NCBI GenBank assembly: GCA_022316685.1
Contig: JAKJHU010000382.1
Location: 310,001-374,000 of the forward strand
Reading direction: 5' to 3'
Origin: Progne subis subis
Lineage: Eukaryota; Chordata; Aves; Passeriformes; Hirundinidae
DNA: 64,000 nucleotides
The number at the start of each line of letters is the position of its first letter. The stretch's first letter is position 1. The notes beneath the pieces were generated by a model that was not told the origin of the DNA, ran no database searches, and saw only the letters and a list, made by a program, of their open reading frames with translations. Both the position numbers and the translations under genes were made by a program. Positions 13,701 to 23,476 of this stretch are shown here, piece after piece.

Positions 13701-16700
13701 CAGTTTACTTCCACTGGTTCCCGCATGGCAACACAAAACAACCATACTTATAAATTTAAGGGCTACATTTTAAGTACTTCCAGAGAGATACTCTGGATTT
13801 TTTTTTCTTCCAAGGGAATTTTTAGCAACTGACTTTAATTTCTCCCATCTTGACTTACTGCCAGCCATACTCTTGAGGGATTTTCTAATCACACTTTTTT
13901 GTTCGTCACTGAGGCTGGTTTTAATTTTGTTTAGGCTTTGATAATAGAGCCTGAAAGCCTGCTAATTAAAAGCTTTTTCACAATAGTGCTCCTAAGTAGC
14001 ATTTTAAGGAGAATCCCCAGCAGTTGCTCACTGACCCTGCTCCTCCTCAAAAGGGTCAATGGGAGATGTAAAATCTGCTCAAAGCTGGAGGGAAGCAGCC
14101 CATGAAATACCTCAGCAGCTCAGTCCTGGAGGGCACAAAGAGTCCTTCATTCCCCAGAGCAGAAATTTCCACACACGTTTTAGACATTTCAGATCCTCCA
14201 GCTTCTTTAAACAGGAAATGAAGCAGCTTAATTGGAGAAGGGGCTGCTTGTTCCCTCCTGTCACCTCGGATATCAACGTAGGGATATTAACAACCAGGGA
14301 ACAGCACAGAAACCACCAGAAATGTCTTGGCTTTACCAGTCACCAGTTGCTTTCCCAACTGCACAAGTTTCTGTTAGTGGTTTTAACTAATCTAATTTCT
14401 ATTATCAACACTTTGATTAATTGGACACGAGAGAAGAGCTGGTTTAAAAGCATCAGTCTTCTCATAATTCCCCCCATTTAACCGGTGCCCATGAATGCTC
14501 CTGACCAAAAAATCCTAAAGGCAGGGCCAGGAAAGGGAATCAAGTAAATTAAATAAGCAAGCCCACCTCAGCATGTTCCTGCCAACATTTTCTGCTGTTC
14601 AGAAGCTCCAGTGCCCTGCTGCCCCACTATCCATGGCACAGCCTGCCAGCAGTTCCCTCCTCCAGGCACAGCATCCCCCTATCCTGGGAATGTCACTGAA
14701 GGTGTCCAATCTTGCTGTTTGAGGGGATCCCTGAGCCCTGCCCTCAGCACAACATTGGGATTTTTCACTACTCCACACTTAGAGGATAAAATAACCCTTC
14801 AGTGGCACCAGGGAAGGGTTACCCAATTACCTGGCAGAATTACCCGAATTCAAGGGCTGAAAGAGTGCCTCTCCCAGGATGTGGTGCTCCATTGAGAGCT
14901 GGGAAGCGGTGGCAAACACGGTGGTGCTGGGCTGACATTTGGGCCTCCCAGAATCATGGAATGGTTTGGGCTGAAGGGATCTTAAAGATCATCTTGTTCC
15001 AACCCCACCTTTCCCTATCCCAGGTTGCTCCAAGCCTCGTCCAGCCTGGCCTTGGACACTGCCAGGGATGGGGCAGACACAACTTGATGATCATAGAGGC
15101 CTTTTCCAACCTTAATGATTCCATGCAATGTCAAAGGTCCCAACTGTGCAGGTACAAATAAACCCGTTCTTACTTACCTGACAACCTTCTCAACCCTTTC
15201 CAGGCTGTGAAACCGCAATTCTGTTCCCCATGCGCTCGAGGAAGATCTTTGGGAGTGTCCACCCCACCTCCGGGATGACCCTGAGCTCCTTCACTGCCTG
15301 CATCTGGCTCAAGGTGACCGAGGCCTTGGACAAAACCATCGTCTTCTCCTACGGCACCAAGTTCAACCCCTACGAGATCCAGCTGTACCTGAGCCGGGAC
15401 TCGGCCGTTCTCGCCGTGGGGGGTGCCCAGCACAAGCTGGCTGCCAGAAATGTGGTCCTTCCTGGCAAGTGGCTGCACCTGTGCGGCACCTGGAGCTCGG
15501 AGAACGGCTCCACGTCCCTGTGGGCGCAGGGGCAGCTGGCGGGCAGCGCCTCGGGCGTGGCCGGCGCTCACACCATCCCCGACGGGGGCATCCTGCAGCT
15601 GGGGCAGGAGAAGAACGGCTGCTGCGTGGGAGGGGGCTTCGATGAAGCTCTGGCCTTCTCGGGGAAGCTGACTGGCTTTAACCTGTGGGACCGAGTGCTC
15701 AGCCCCGCCGAGGTGACGGCTCAGAGCGCGGGGGACGCCTGCGGCACGCGGGGCAACGTGGTGGGCTGGGGGGTGACAGAGGTGCTGCCCTACGGAGGAG
15801 CCCAGTACGTGTCCTAAAGCCTGGGCTCGGCACTGGGAATGGATTTCACAGAGCTGGACGTCAACATTACGACAGCCAGAGCTGCGGGAGCCCCTGCCTC
15901 TGGCATTCCCCAGGAACATCAGCGCTGCAGGTTCACAGAGCGAGGCACCGTGGAGATGGGATCGATCTCTGCCCGCTGGCCTGGCAAACCCCTGAACTGA
16001 AAACACACCCACGGATCAAGGCATGGCACTGGAAAAGCCGCTCCTGGCGTCAGGCAACCCTGTCTCTCCAGTGCAGGGTTTTCTGATGTCTAAAGTGAGA
16101 CATTCAGGAGCCAAATGTGGCTCTTGACATCCCTGCTGAGGAAAATCTGACCTGGCTCTGCCAAACAGAGCAGCTGTGGCTGCCCCTGGATCCCTGGAAA
16201 TGTCCAAGGTCAGGTTGGACAGGGCTGGGAGCAGCCTGGGACAGTGGAAGGTCCCTGCCCATGGCAGGGGTGGCACTGGATGGGCTTTAAGGTCCCGTCC
16301 AACCCAAACCATTCCAGGCTCCCTCCAGGCTCCTCCAATCCTTGGGTTCTATAGTGTTAATGTGAATTTTACAGAGGAACCACCCAAGTCAAGAAATGTG
16401 TTGTCTATTAATCGTTGTTAGTAATGTGTAGACTCTAAAAAAGCTAGTTGCTTGTTTAAAGCGTTATTTATGCCACGGGTTGATATAAAAATAATATTCC
16501 CCATCATAATCTGACGTCACATTGGGAGGGAACACAGCTGTATTATATTGTACATTGACTTTGTGATAATTTTATTGAAATTATTTTTGTAAAGTTGTTT
16601 TGTAAATAAAGATACTTTACTAGACTAAAACTCTCCACTCTTCTCATAAGCCAAAATTCTGAGCCAAGCCCCAAGTGAGACTTTTTCCACGTTTTGAACC

Positions 16701-19700
16701 ATGCAGTTTTAGCTGCTGATAAAGAAAACACAAAGAACAACATCTCACAGGAGCAGAGCGTCCCCATACACAACCCTGGCCCTCTGGGGCCAGGTTTTAA
16801 GGTACATTTGGATTTGTTTGCTGCCCTCATGGGGTTTGTACAAGATACAATTGCTGCTCAGTGCCAGTGATTCTCTTCCCTCTCACACAAACTTATCCCA
16901 AATCCCCAAAAAGCCTAGGGCTGGATACAGAGCACAGCAGCAGCTGCAGAGAGCCAAGGAACTGCTGATAATTTTCATGTAGAAAACAGAGCACAAGCAG
17001 AGAATGATGAATACTCACTGGGTATGCTAACCATTTACAACAAGAACCATTACTTGCTACCTGTTGAAGCCTCTGAACGAGTTATCATGAGGAATGTCTT
17101 ATTCAAAGCAATTCCTATTTCCCCTGGAAGCAGCCCATCCTTCTTCTCTATTCCCATGCTCCCCTGTCTCTCTCATTCTCTACAGACATCCAAAGAACAC
17201 ATTTTGACAAATTTCTCAACATACACAACACTTCCTCCTGACCATGACAGATCCTTGCTGCCCTCGTACAGAAGTAGCAAAATAAGGGAAATTCCACTTT
17301 CCTGTGCCATTCAAGGGGGTTGTGCTTCATGCCTAAAGTTACACGACCTGCTCCAAAGTCTTGGCAGCACTGCTTATTTAAGGGAAAAAGAATTGCTCTG
17401 ATTGCTGGAATTTCTCCTGTTACCCTGCAATAAAAATGTATCTACGTTATAAATGCTTGGCAGTAAACTTGACAAAAATCCCTCACCAAGTAATATCTGC
17501 AAATAACCTCAGCTACAGAACCATGAAACATTACCTCTGTTCATCTCCGGCAGCCAAAACCCAGATCTTCAGAGTTACAAAAGCACTCGGGGTCCCAGCA
17601 TTGTGCAAGGGCAAAACCACTCTCAAATCCTCCCTCTGTTCAGTGCCCTCCATTAAGTGAAAACAAATGTCCACGAAACGCAGCAGGAAAAGGAAAACCC
17701 TCAAAAAGATCTCCAGAAATCCTTCCTGCCTGCTTCCTCTTACTGCAGCTCATACCTGAAATGCTTTGTCTTGGAAGGAGCCTTCTCCTATCTCGGCTCA
17801 GGTTTGGCAGAGGACCCAAGGCAAAGCCTGGCCTTCCATCCTCCCTGACTCAGCTGGAAAACTTCTCTCTTCCCGAGAGCTCTGCTCTTCCCTCATCACC
17901 TCCAGCAGCAGCACAGCTCACCTTCCACCCCTCTCTTTCCTTCCTCACCCAGCTACGCTTTCCTTTGTCAACAGCTTGGAGAACACGGAGGAAACAGCAT
18001 TTTGGTGGTGAAAAACCTCTGCAATCCTGCGCTGCCAACGCAGATGAGGGAGCGAGGCTGAGCCACAGCCCGGCAGCACAGGACTGCTCTGGAAGGTGCA
18101 GCAGCCACGGGACTCTGATTGCGGAGCTGCTGCTGTCCCTCGGGAATGGGAATGAATAAATAAATAAACCCGTGCGACCCCCGGTGCTGATGGACGGTGT
18201 CAGTGCGTTCAGAGCCCTCGCTCGCCGGGGCAGAGCAGGCCAGACCCTTTCTAAAGAGCTCTTTTTTAGCTAATGAGATAAGAACCCGGCTGCGCAGCCC
18301 AAGAGTTGCCCCAAGTAATGAAAAACTCCAGTTCCTCTCCAGCATTTGCGGGCAAGGGGCCAAAGTTTGCTCCGCCTGGTGCCGCGAGGCTGAGCCCCGT
18401 CTGTGCAGCCCCACAACGCGGCTTTGTCTCCAAAAGCTGCCTTGGAAATTCATCCTGTGCAGCTTCGCCTCCCGCTCCCTTCAGCCAGCGCTCTCAGGGC
18501 AGCTCTCTGTTCCCAGCCCGCTGCAAACGCAGCTTCTCCTGCCTCAGACACCAGCTATGCGCAGCGTCAGTAAAGCCACTGCGCAAAACAAACCATTCTG
18601 CCGGCTCCGAGCGGCCCCTTCCAGCCGGGAATCCCCAAACCTGATAGCCACAGCAACATCTGCTGGTGGAAGAACAAAAATACACAACTGGGCCGTGCTG
18701 AAACCTTCTGCTTCAAAGCCTTCTGTGGGCACGCGTCGCTTCTCCCAAAACCATGGATTTATTCGCTATTTCTTTCTGTTACTACAAGTGGCAGTGCATA
18801 ATGTTAGCACGTTAATAAGTCCTAAAATAACAAATTTGCTAAGTTCACTTATAAATGAATTTATAAATTTATAAATTACAGGATGGACACGTTTATTTTA
18901 AGGGCTTAACATCTTCATTACAATGTTCTTTTAATCGTTAGCTATCGCTGCTTACTGCTGTTACCCCCGCTCGAAGGAGAACGCTGATTTTACCACTGCA
19001 GTAGCACTGTATTGCAACAAACACTGTGAACTTTATTACTCCAATTCAGTTGGAGCTCCTTTTATAGAGGAATGAATATTTTTGGCTTTTTAAACCACAC
19101 ACACAAAAAAAAAGTAAAGAGATTAGTAACATTGTTCTATATAAAGCTAATAACATAGGCAAAATGAAAGAACCACTACAAAGCTTTTATATCTTCCATC
19201 TGACTATTCCACCACAGAATGGGATTAATTTCATCCCCATTTCTCCTTTGGAGCCTTGCCAGTGACACTAAGAGGAAGGATAAGAGCTCCAAGGCTGGTG
19301 CCTCATATCAGGGCTGATAATTTGGAGTCCATTAGCAGGGAATATTAACGAGTACAGATGTATTTCCTGCCCTGTGGGTCAGCCAATCCATCCCAAAGCC
19401 TCCAGAGGCGCAGTAAATTCACATATTCCTCGAGGAAGTCTGTTATTAGAGTGTGATGAATACATTTGATCACGTTTATAGATATTTCCATAGGTCTGCT
19501 TTCTACAGCTCACATGATTTGTTTAACGGTTGGATTGATCCCGGAGTCCCTCCCGCCCCTAATGATTGATTGATTCCGGAAGATAACGGTTCTGTGCATG
19601 CCTAGCACAGCCTGAGTGATCTGGTGACACTCCTGGATTAAACCCAGACTCTGGGCTGGGCCTACCTTGCAGGATGCTCCTGAGGATGGTTTCTGTGTGC

Positions 19701-22700
19701 TCAGCCAGCAGCTCTGCCTTGGCAATGGCAGCCAAGGACAGGTAACTGGACATGTTCCTGCACAGCTCCTTATTGCCCCTCTGCAGGAATTTCACTGCCA
19801 CTGGCACGGCCAAGGCCATCACTGGAGGCCGGTTGTAATTCTGCAAAAACGTGAGGGAAAAACAAAATTGATATAAAAATCTTGTGCACGGGCAGAGCAG
19901 GGAAACCAAAGTCAAAGCAAGAAGGGGAAAAAAAAAAGCAAAAAACTTGTCAAGAAAGGTCATGTTTTGGTAGCACCACTGAGGGCAGGAGTCAAAGAAA
20001 GAGCAAACACAGAGATTTAAATTCCTACTGCAGCAGGAAATGTTAAGAATTGCTCTATTTCTGTCTTCTGCTAGAGGAAGCAGAAGAGCACTAACAGAAT
20101 ATGCAGTGCATAAATACAAATCAACATAAATAAAATATAGAAGATATGATGTGTGTAACTAAGTACACGTTAACATTTCTAACCAGACATTTTGTGTTTG
20201 GTGCTCCCTGGGAGGACAGAGGCTGTCTCCATCATCCCAAAGCGCAGGAAACACCTTGGAGCAGCCACTCCCAGTGACTGCACTGGGAAACTTGCTCACT
20301 AAAGTGCAGTAGCTTTAGTACTGATCACTAATTAGCCTGTAATCGTTAAGATTTCATTTTTTAAAAAAATTTTTATTTAAACTCACAGAATCCCAGAATG
20401 GTTTGGGTTGGAAAGGACCCTAAAGCTCATCCCATTCCACCCCTGCCATGGCAGGGACACCTTCCCCTGTTTGTTGTCCAAGCCCTGTCCAGCCTGGCCT
20501 GGGACACTCCAGGGATCCTGGGGCAGCTGCAGCTGCTCTGGGAACCTCCAGCCAATTCCTCTGAACACTTTGAGGTTTGTCAGGAGTGCAAACTCCTCTT
20601 CCTAAAATGGCTCCAAGCTTCTGGGACCTCAGAGTATACGCTGGGGTTTTGAATCAAGGTCAGAAAAGGTTTTCTGCTCTTATTTATGCAGGAAATTGTG
20701 TGTAGAAACCACACACATCCACTGCCCGCTAAATTCGCACAGCAGCAGGACACATCTGTGTGTGACTGAGGACCCACATTCCCTCTGGAGCCTCCTTAAC
20801 CAGTGCTGTGCTCTCCCCTCCGCTCAGTTCTGAGCAGCTCTTTGAAACTGGAGCACATCCCTGTTTCTGAAAATAATCCTGCAATGTGATTATGTCTAAT
20901 TAGCAGCTGAAATCCCAGGCAACCCCTGGAACCCAGATGTTTTAGACAACAGCTACAGAACAGTGCGAAGGAAGGCAGAGCAGACTTTCTGGACTTTCAC
21001 TCTGGAGCAGCTCTGAATAGAATAAATTTAGACAGAGAAACCCCCAAATCTGTTATTCCACAGAGTTTGAGTGGCTCTGAGGATTTTTCCTTGGAACAGA
21101 AACTTGCCAAGCAGTGGGCACTCCCTTCCAGAGAGCCCTGAGGAAAAAGGGGCTGCAGCCACCCGTTGGTGTCAAGGCAGATAATTCTGGCAGCTGCCAT
21201 ATGACCAAAAGCTGCATCCTTAATGAGAAAAGCCCTTCAAATAAATGGAGCTTTCTGCAGCAGCATGTTTAAATCAACATAATGCCTCGTTATGTTTGGC
21301 TGAGACACCACAGAGCAGGAGCCAAATGCTGCTCCAAGTTATTGCTCTGCTGCTCCACACAAAGAATGGGAAGATAAGGCTTGGCTCTCTGACTAGGATT
21401 TAAAAGATCTAAGAAAATTCCAAAGAACAATTCTTTTTTTTTTTTTTCTTTCCCCAACCCTTACAATAAAGATAAAATCCTTAGTTAAGAAAAGTTTGAA
21501 TTCAGAGGGAAGGAGAAAGGTTTCATTTGTTCCATGATAAACATCAGGGCAGGAAGGCACACTTAGAAAATGTGGAGGTGACAATGAAGAGCAGATTTCA
21601 ATAAAGTGATACAGTGATGTTTGCAAACCTTGGGGACCTCCCTGTCGCTGATATCAACACAGACCTGCCTGAGATCCAGCCCAGCTGGCAGATATTCATT
21701 ATTGTTCCAACTGTCCCCCACATCTGCTGGAATACCTCATTTTATACCTTTTTTTCTAAATGCAAAGGAACTTGCCAATAAAAGCTCTGTTTTAGGGAGC
21801 AGCAAATGTACTTTTATAACTCAGCTGTGGCTGCCTCATCCCTGGAAGTGTCCCAGGCCAGGCTGGACAGGGATTGGAAAGTGTCCCTGCCATGGCAGGG
21901 GTGGCACTGGATGGGCTTTAAGGTCCTTCCATCCCAAACCATTCCATGATTCTCTCAGTTACCTCAAGGATTTCAAGAGAAAAGGATTCAGAACAGTGCA
22001 ATTCCCCAAGCTCCTAGTTTTAAACATAACCACTCACAAGCACCCAAAAAGGGAGTTACAGAAGCATTTTTAAAAAATAAAACCTGTTTGGCAAGGAGAA
22101 CACTCCTGCTTTCAGCCCAGCTCTGTTGGAACCCTGAGCACTGGGAATTTCAGGCTTTCTGTGCTGACCCCCAATAAAACACTGAATTTGACCTGAGCCC
22201 GTGGAAAAGGCTTCCAAAGTTGAGTGACAGCACTGGGATTGTGAGTGTGGAGTTTGAATAGAAGTGTGTGATATCGCAGGGTGGAAAACTTTAGATAAAG
22301 CAGGATGGAGGATTTAGGGCAGAGGCTGAGTCCTTCTTTTTCACTTTCTTCTCCAGGGGTCTGGGTGGGATTTTGTAACTGGGTAGAAAAGCCCACATTG
22401 CAGGCCACGGTGTTTGGTTAGTGGAGTAAAAGTAAAAATAATTTAGGTGTCATTTCTTAGTTGGACAGTTCATCCTTAAAAGGATGAACTCTCTCTTGCA
22501 GAGAGAAAGGCACGGCTCCATTTTTACTTTGTTAGCTTGAAGTGCTGTAGAACTCACGGTTTGTGAGACTGTAACGCAGATAAGAATTAATAAACATCTG
22601 AGTCTGAACAAGAAACACCACCTGGAGCATTTAGTCCCCACTGTGGCAGAACAAGAAGATAAAAGCTACACAGCTCTACCTGCAGGATACAGCTCATGAT

Positions 22701-23476
22701 GTCAGATGCAATTTTGGCGTGCGGGGCATCCTCGTCTTTGCCGGAGGGTTTCAGGTTGTGCTCCAGACACGACTCCCAGAGAGCCACCAGGGCTTTCCCG
22801 TGCTTTTCGATGGATGCAGTCTCCCTGATGGCCGTGGTGATCCGCGTGATGCAGATCTCCACCACAGCCTGGTCGTTGTCGTTGGTCTGGTAATCCTGGG
22901 GCACAGCAAAACACATCTGCCCGTGAGCTGCTTTGGCAGGACCACACAAAATTAAGATTTTGTAGAGGTCAAGTGTCCATTGTCCCACGTCCACCCTTAC
23001 AACAAAAGTTCAGCATGACAGAACTCTGGAATTTGTCATGCCACAGGTCTTAATTCTCATTATAGGGGAAGGTGTGGACCCCTGTAATCTCCTATAATCC
23101 TTAATGTGCTTTAAATAACTATTTAATAAAAACGACTGTAAAGATGAGCTTGAAATATCTTTGAAGCTGGTGGGAACTGGATTTTGTTCACATTTTAAAA
23201 CTATTTTTAAAGCACATTTTTAAATACTATGCTTTGTCCTTCAAGTCTTATCAGAAATCTAAATCGCTTATATCCCCCCCTTATTGACACAATATAATCT
23301 CATAAAATAAAATGTATTAAGGACACTGTTTCACTCACTGCAGCTGAACTAATGATTCTGATCTGTTCAAGAGCTTCGGAGAGGCTTCCTTCGATCTCAG
23401 CATCCTCCAGGGAGAAGAGATCCCCGGCCCGGGACAGGTCCTTCTGTGCCAAAACCAGCCCGAAGAGATGATGCAT
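1565..23476 (-). CDS. VEPH1: VEPH1 gene, 5' coding half (six exons, partial)
   Basis: Six minus-strand exons with proper AG/GT borders (23476-23339, 22895-22680, 19840-19666, 6994-6828, 5719-5510, 1785-1565) join with compatible phases into 1127 nt, about 375 residues. The sequence matches the N-terminal half of vertebrate VEPH1 as I know it: the start [18 protein letters not shown], then [21 protein letters not shown] and [22 protein letters not shown]1 is the vertebrate homologue of Drosophila melted. It is a cytoplasmic and membrane-associated adaptor with an N-terminal helical-repeat region and a C-terminal PH domain that binds phosphoinositides; roles in insulin/FoxO, TGF-beta and Hippo signalling have been described for the family. 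Only the helical-repeat part is here; the rest, including the PH domain, must lie left of position 1. The family protein is about 830 residues long, so somewhat under half is visible. All six exons are open and look intact. The intron 6995-19665 carries PTX3 on the opposite strand. Confidence 0.95.
2155..2290 (-). repeat. CR1 LINE fragment
   Basis: atggtttggaagggaccgta followed by ctgccgtggccagggacaac and ttgctccaagcccca, the complement of a CR1 3' tail. Confidence 0.75.
4036..4096 (+). repeat. CR1 3'-end fragment
   Basis: ttgatggttagactcctgga, then gtcttttccagcct and tcattccatga: the last 60 bases of a CR1 subfamily. Confidence 0.55.
4172..4268 (+). repeat. CR1 3'-end fragment
   Basis: gggcttggagcaacctgggg, then gtgtccctgcccacagcagg and caaggtccctcccaacccaa: the sense 3' tail of CR1. 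Confidence 0.75.
5320..5380 (+). repeat. CR1 3'-end fragment
   Basis: cttcagggtccctcccagcc then caaaccattccgtgat, a short CR1 end just outside VEPH1 coding exon 5. Confidence 0.6.
5510..5719 (-). CDS. VEPH1: VEPH1 coding exon 5 (residues 233-302)
   Basis: 210 nt, phase 0 at both ends. The acceptor is tttttttaacag|GTGCTG and the donor GATGAG|GTATGA. The product starts [20 protein letters not shown] and ends [11 protein letters not shown], which reads directly into [11 protein letters not shown] of the next exon, as in the family. It is a helical-repeat segment. Confidence 0.96.
6828..6994 (-). CDS. VEPH1: VEPH1 coding exon 4 (residues 177-232)
   Basis: 167 nt. The acceptor is tgtgtccccag|GGAACT, and the exon contributes two bases to the split Gly codon; the donor is CTGGGG|GTAAAG, phase 0. 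It encodes [20 protein letters not shown] followed by a leucine-rich helical pair ([14 protein letters not shown]). It is more GC-rich than its flanks, as is common for avian exons. Confidence 0.94.
7092..7180 (-). repeat. CR1 fragment
   Basis: cggttctggttggagagacc, then aggctggtccaacctggcct; CR1 tail in reverse with the middle shortened. Confidence 0.6.
8728..8783 (+). repeat. CR1 3'-end fragment
   Basis: gttggactggaggatccttg then gggtcctttccaactcagga, a CR1 terminal piece. Confidence 0.5.
10197..10290 (-). repeat. CR1 fragment
   Basis: atcacagaatgattgaggtt then ggataggacgtccaagatca, the complement of a CR1 3' end of an older subfamily. Confidence 0.6.
10990..11321 (+). promoter_or_regulatory. 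PTX3: PTX3 promoter and 5'UTR region, GC/CpG-rich
   Basis: The 330 bases before the PTX3 start are rich in CpG and C-runs (gcccgcccctttcccgtccc at about 11113-11132, a possible Sp1-type site). A TATA-like gtttatta at 11221-11228 lies about 95 bases before the ATG, which would give a 5'UTR of roughly 65-70 bases. The transcription start is inferred, not seen. I did not find a convincing NF-kB or AP-1 site, the elements known to drive mammalian PTX3, but only looked by eye. Confidence 0.45.
11322..11469 (+). CDS. PTX3: PTX3 coding exon 1 (signal peptide, acidic N-terminus)
   Basis: The start ATG at 11322 lies in the context gggagaATGg, and the donor is GAAG|GTGAGT. It encodes 49 residues plus one base. 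A typical signal peptide ([20 protein letters not shown]) is followed by an acidic cluster, [19 protein letters not shown]; its [13 protein letters not shown] core is diagnostic of PTX3. There is no competing upstream start in frame that would keep a signal peptide. Confidence 0.95.
11322..15817 (+). CDS. PTX3: PTX3, long pentraxin 3 (three exons, apparent frameshift in exon 2)
   Basis: PTX3 is a secreted soluble pattern-recognition molecule of innate immunity that binds C1q, factor H and microbes; in mammals it also organises hyaluronan matrix around the oocyte. The coding exons are 11322-11469, 11924-12446 and 15204-15817, the three-exon layout known for PTX3: signal peptide and acidic N-terminus, then coiled coil, then pentraxin domain. 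The sum is 1285 nt = 3x428+1, so one base is surplus, and the reading frame changes inside exon 2. With the shift allowed for, the protein would be about 427 residues, longer than human PTX3 (381) because of exon 2. The five-residue end GAQYVS and the pentraxin signature HLCGTWSS are present. The gene lies antisense inside a VEPH1 intron, as in mammals. Confidence 0.95.
11470..11923 (+). other. PTX3: PTX3 intron 1
   Basis: 454 bases between the GTGAGT donor and the cccttccag acceptor. No other feature was recognised in it. Confidence 0.85.
11924..12446 (+). CDS. PTX3: PTX3 coding exon 2 (coiled-coil region; frame changes near 12295)
   Basis: The acceptor is cgttcccttccag|CTGCTT and the donor CCAGCAG|GTAAGG. 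It enters in the frame giving [20 protein letters not shown], the conserved PTX3 start of this exon with its Cys-x-Cys pair. That frame runs on through heptad-rich coiled coil ([20 protein letters not shown]) and then meets a TGA at 12397-12399. The conserved end of the exon ([22 protein letters not shown]) is in the +1 frame, and exon 3 needs that frame. The switch fits a single extra base around GAGCGGACAGGCGCAG (12289-12304). An N-V-S sequon is in the coiled coil. The third N-terminal cysteine of human PTX3 has no counterpart here. Confidence 0.92.
12447..15203 (+). other. PTX3: PTX3 intron 2
   Basis: 2757 bases between the GTAAGG donor and the ccctttccag acceptor. A CR1 pair lies close to exon 3 (14949-15125). 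The AT-rich stretch at 13740-14020 is non-repetitive. No other coding similarity was seen. Confidence 0.8.
14949..15125 (-). repeat. PTX3: CR1 fragment with inverted terminal piece, next to PTX3 exon 3
   Basis: 14949-15085 is a minus CR1 tail (gaatcatggaatggtttggg ... gccagggatggggcagacac). It is followed at 15084-15125 by a plus-orientation CR1 end (ttgatgatcatagaggcctt ... aatgattccatg). It ends about 80 bases before the exon 3 acceptor. Confidence 0.75.
15204..15817 (+). CDS. PTX3: PTX3 coding exon 3 (C-terminal pentraxin domain)
   Basis: The acceptor is caaccctttccag|GCTGTG; TAA is at 15815-15817. It encodes [20 protein letters not shown], then a complete pentraxin jelly-roll domain of about 200 residues. 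The pentraxin signature H-x-C-x-[ST]-W-x-[ST] is at 15476-15499 (HLCGTWSS). All domain cysteines are present: CETA, FTACIW, HLCGTW, the adjacent pair in NGCCVGG, and GDACGT. The human glycosylation site N-K-T is D-K-T here (GAC at 15329-15331), while a new N-G-S is at 15503. The exon is GC-rich and open throughout, with conservation that suggests a working domain. Confidence 0.97.
15818..16625 (+). other. PTX3: PTX3 3'UTR with polyadenylation signal
   Basis: After the TAA, about 800 bases run to an AATAAA at 16605-16610 (gttttgtaaataaagatac). The last 250 bases are AT-rich and non-repetitive, resembling the conserved tail of PTX3 3'UTRs. A CR1 fragment sits in the middle (16168-16316). The cleavage point near 16625 is estimated from the usual 10-25 base spacing. 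Confidence 0.7.
16168..16316 (+). repeat. CR1 fragment in PTX3 3'UTR
   Basis: gcagctgtggctgcccctgg ... ggtggcactggatgggcttt ... ccaacccaaaccattcc, a sense CR1 tail of about 150 bases inside the predicted 3'UTR. Confidence 0.8.
16626..19665. other. VEPH1 intron downstream of PTX3
   Basis: Noncoding with respect to both genes. 18760-19160 is AT-rich, non-repetitive and free of transposon similarity (ataaatgaatttataaattt region), so it could hold a regulatory element. Nothing firmer is visible. Confidence 0.6.
19666..19840 (-). CDS. VEPH1: VEPH1 coding exon 3 (residues 119-177)
   Basis: 175 nt. The acceptor is cgtttttgcag|AATTAC, phase 0; the donor is CAAG|GTAGGC, leaving one base for the next exon. 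It begins [19 protein letters not shown] and continues [18 protein letters not shown], a very conserved part of the protein. The intron that follows (19665 down to 6995) is the longest one inside the window and houses PTX3. Confidence 0.96.
20385..20562 (-). repeat. CR1 fragment
   Basis: cagaatcccagaatggtttg ... ccatggcagggacaccttcc ... gcagctgctctgggaacctc; a well-preserved reverse CR1 tail. Confidence 0.85.
21823..21956 (+). repeat. CR1 fragment
   Basis: cagctgtggctgcctcatcc ... ggtggcactggatgggcttt ... accattccatgattctc; sense tail with the terminal gattct retained. Confidence 0.85.
22680..22895 (-). CDS. VEPH1: VEPH1 coding exon 2 (residues 47-118)
   Basis: 216 nt, phase 0 at both ends. 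The acceptor is tgtgccccag|GATTAC and the donor CAG|GTAGAG. It encodes [18 protein letters not shown] at the start, then an amphipathic helical stretch ending [11 protein letters not shown]. This is the conserved armadillo-like N-terminal region of melted/VEPH1. No stop or frameshift is visible. Confidence 0.95.
23339..23476 (-). CDS. VEPH1: VEPH1 first coding exon (residues 1-46)
   Basis: Begins at the ATG at 23476 ([11 protein letters not shown]) and ends at GCA|GTGAGTGA, phase 0, so the donor is strong. The start agrees with the family's usual N-terminus. A likely 5'UTR acceptor is at 23525-23526 (minus-strand tttgtccccag|CTGAGC). If it is used, an upstream ATG at 23507 opens an out-of-frame reading frame that overlaps the main start. 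The acidic segment [18 protein letters not shown] is typical of the family. The noncoding first exon and promoter were not identified. Confidence 0.93.

Larger units (their letters stand above)
19841..22679 (-). other. VEPH1: VEPH1 intron between coding exons 2 and 3
   Basis: Noncoding; contains CR1 fragments in opposite orientation at 20385-20562 (minus) and 21823-21956 (plus), and a T-run near 21433. Confidence 0.8.

Noticed and set aside
15170..16012. 280-codon minus-strand open frame over PTX3 exon 3
   Set aside because: It is the antisense shadow of the conserved pentraxin exon.
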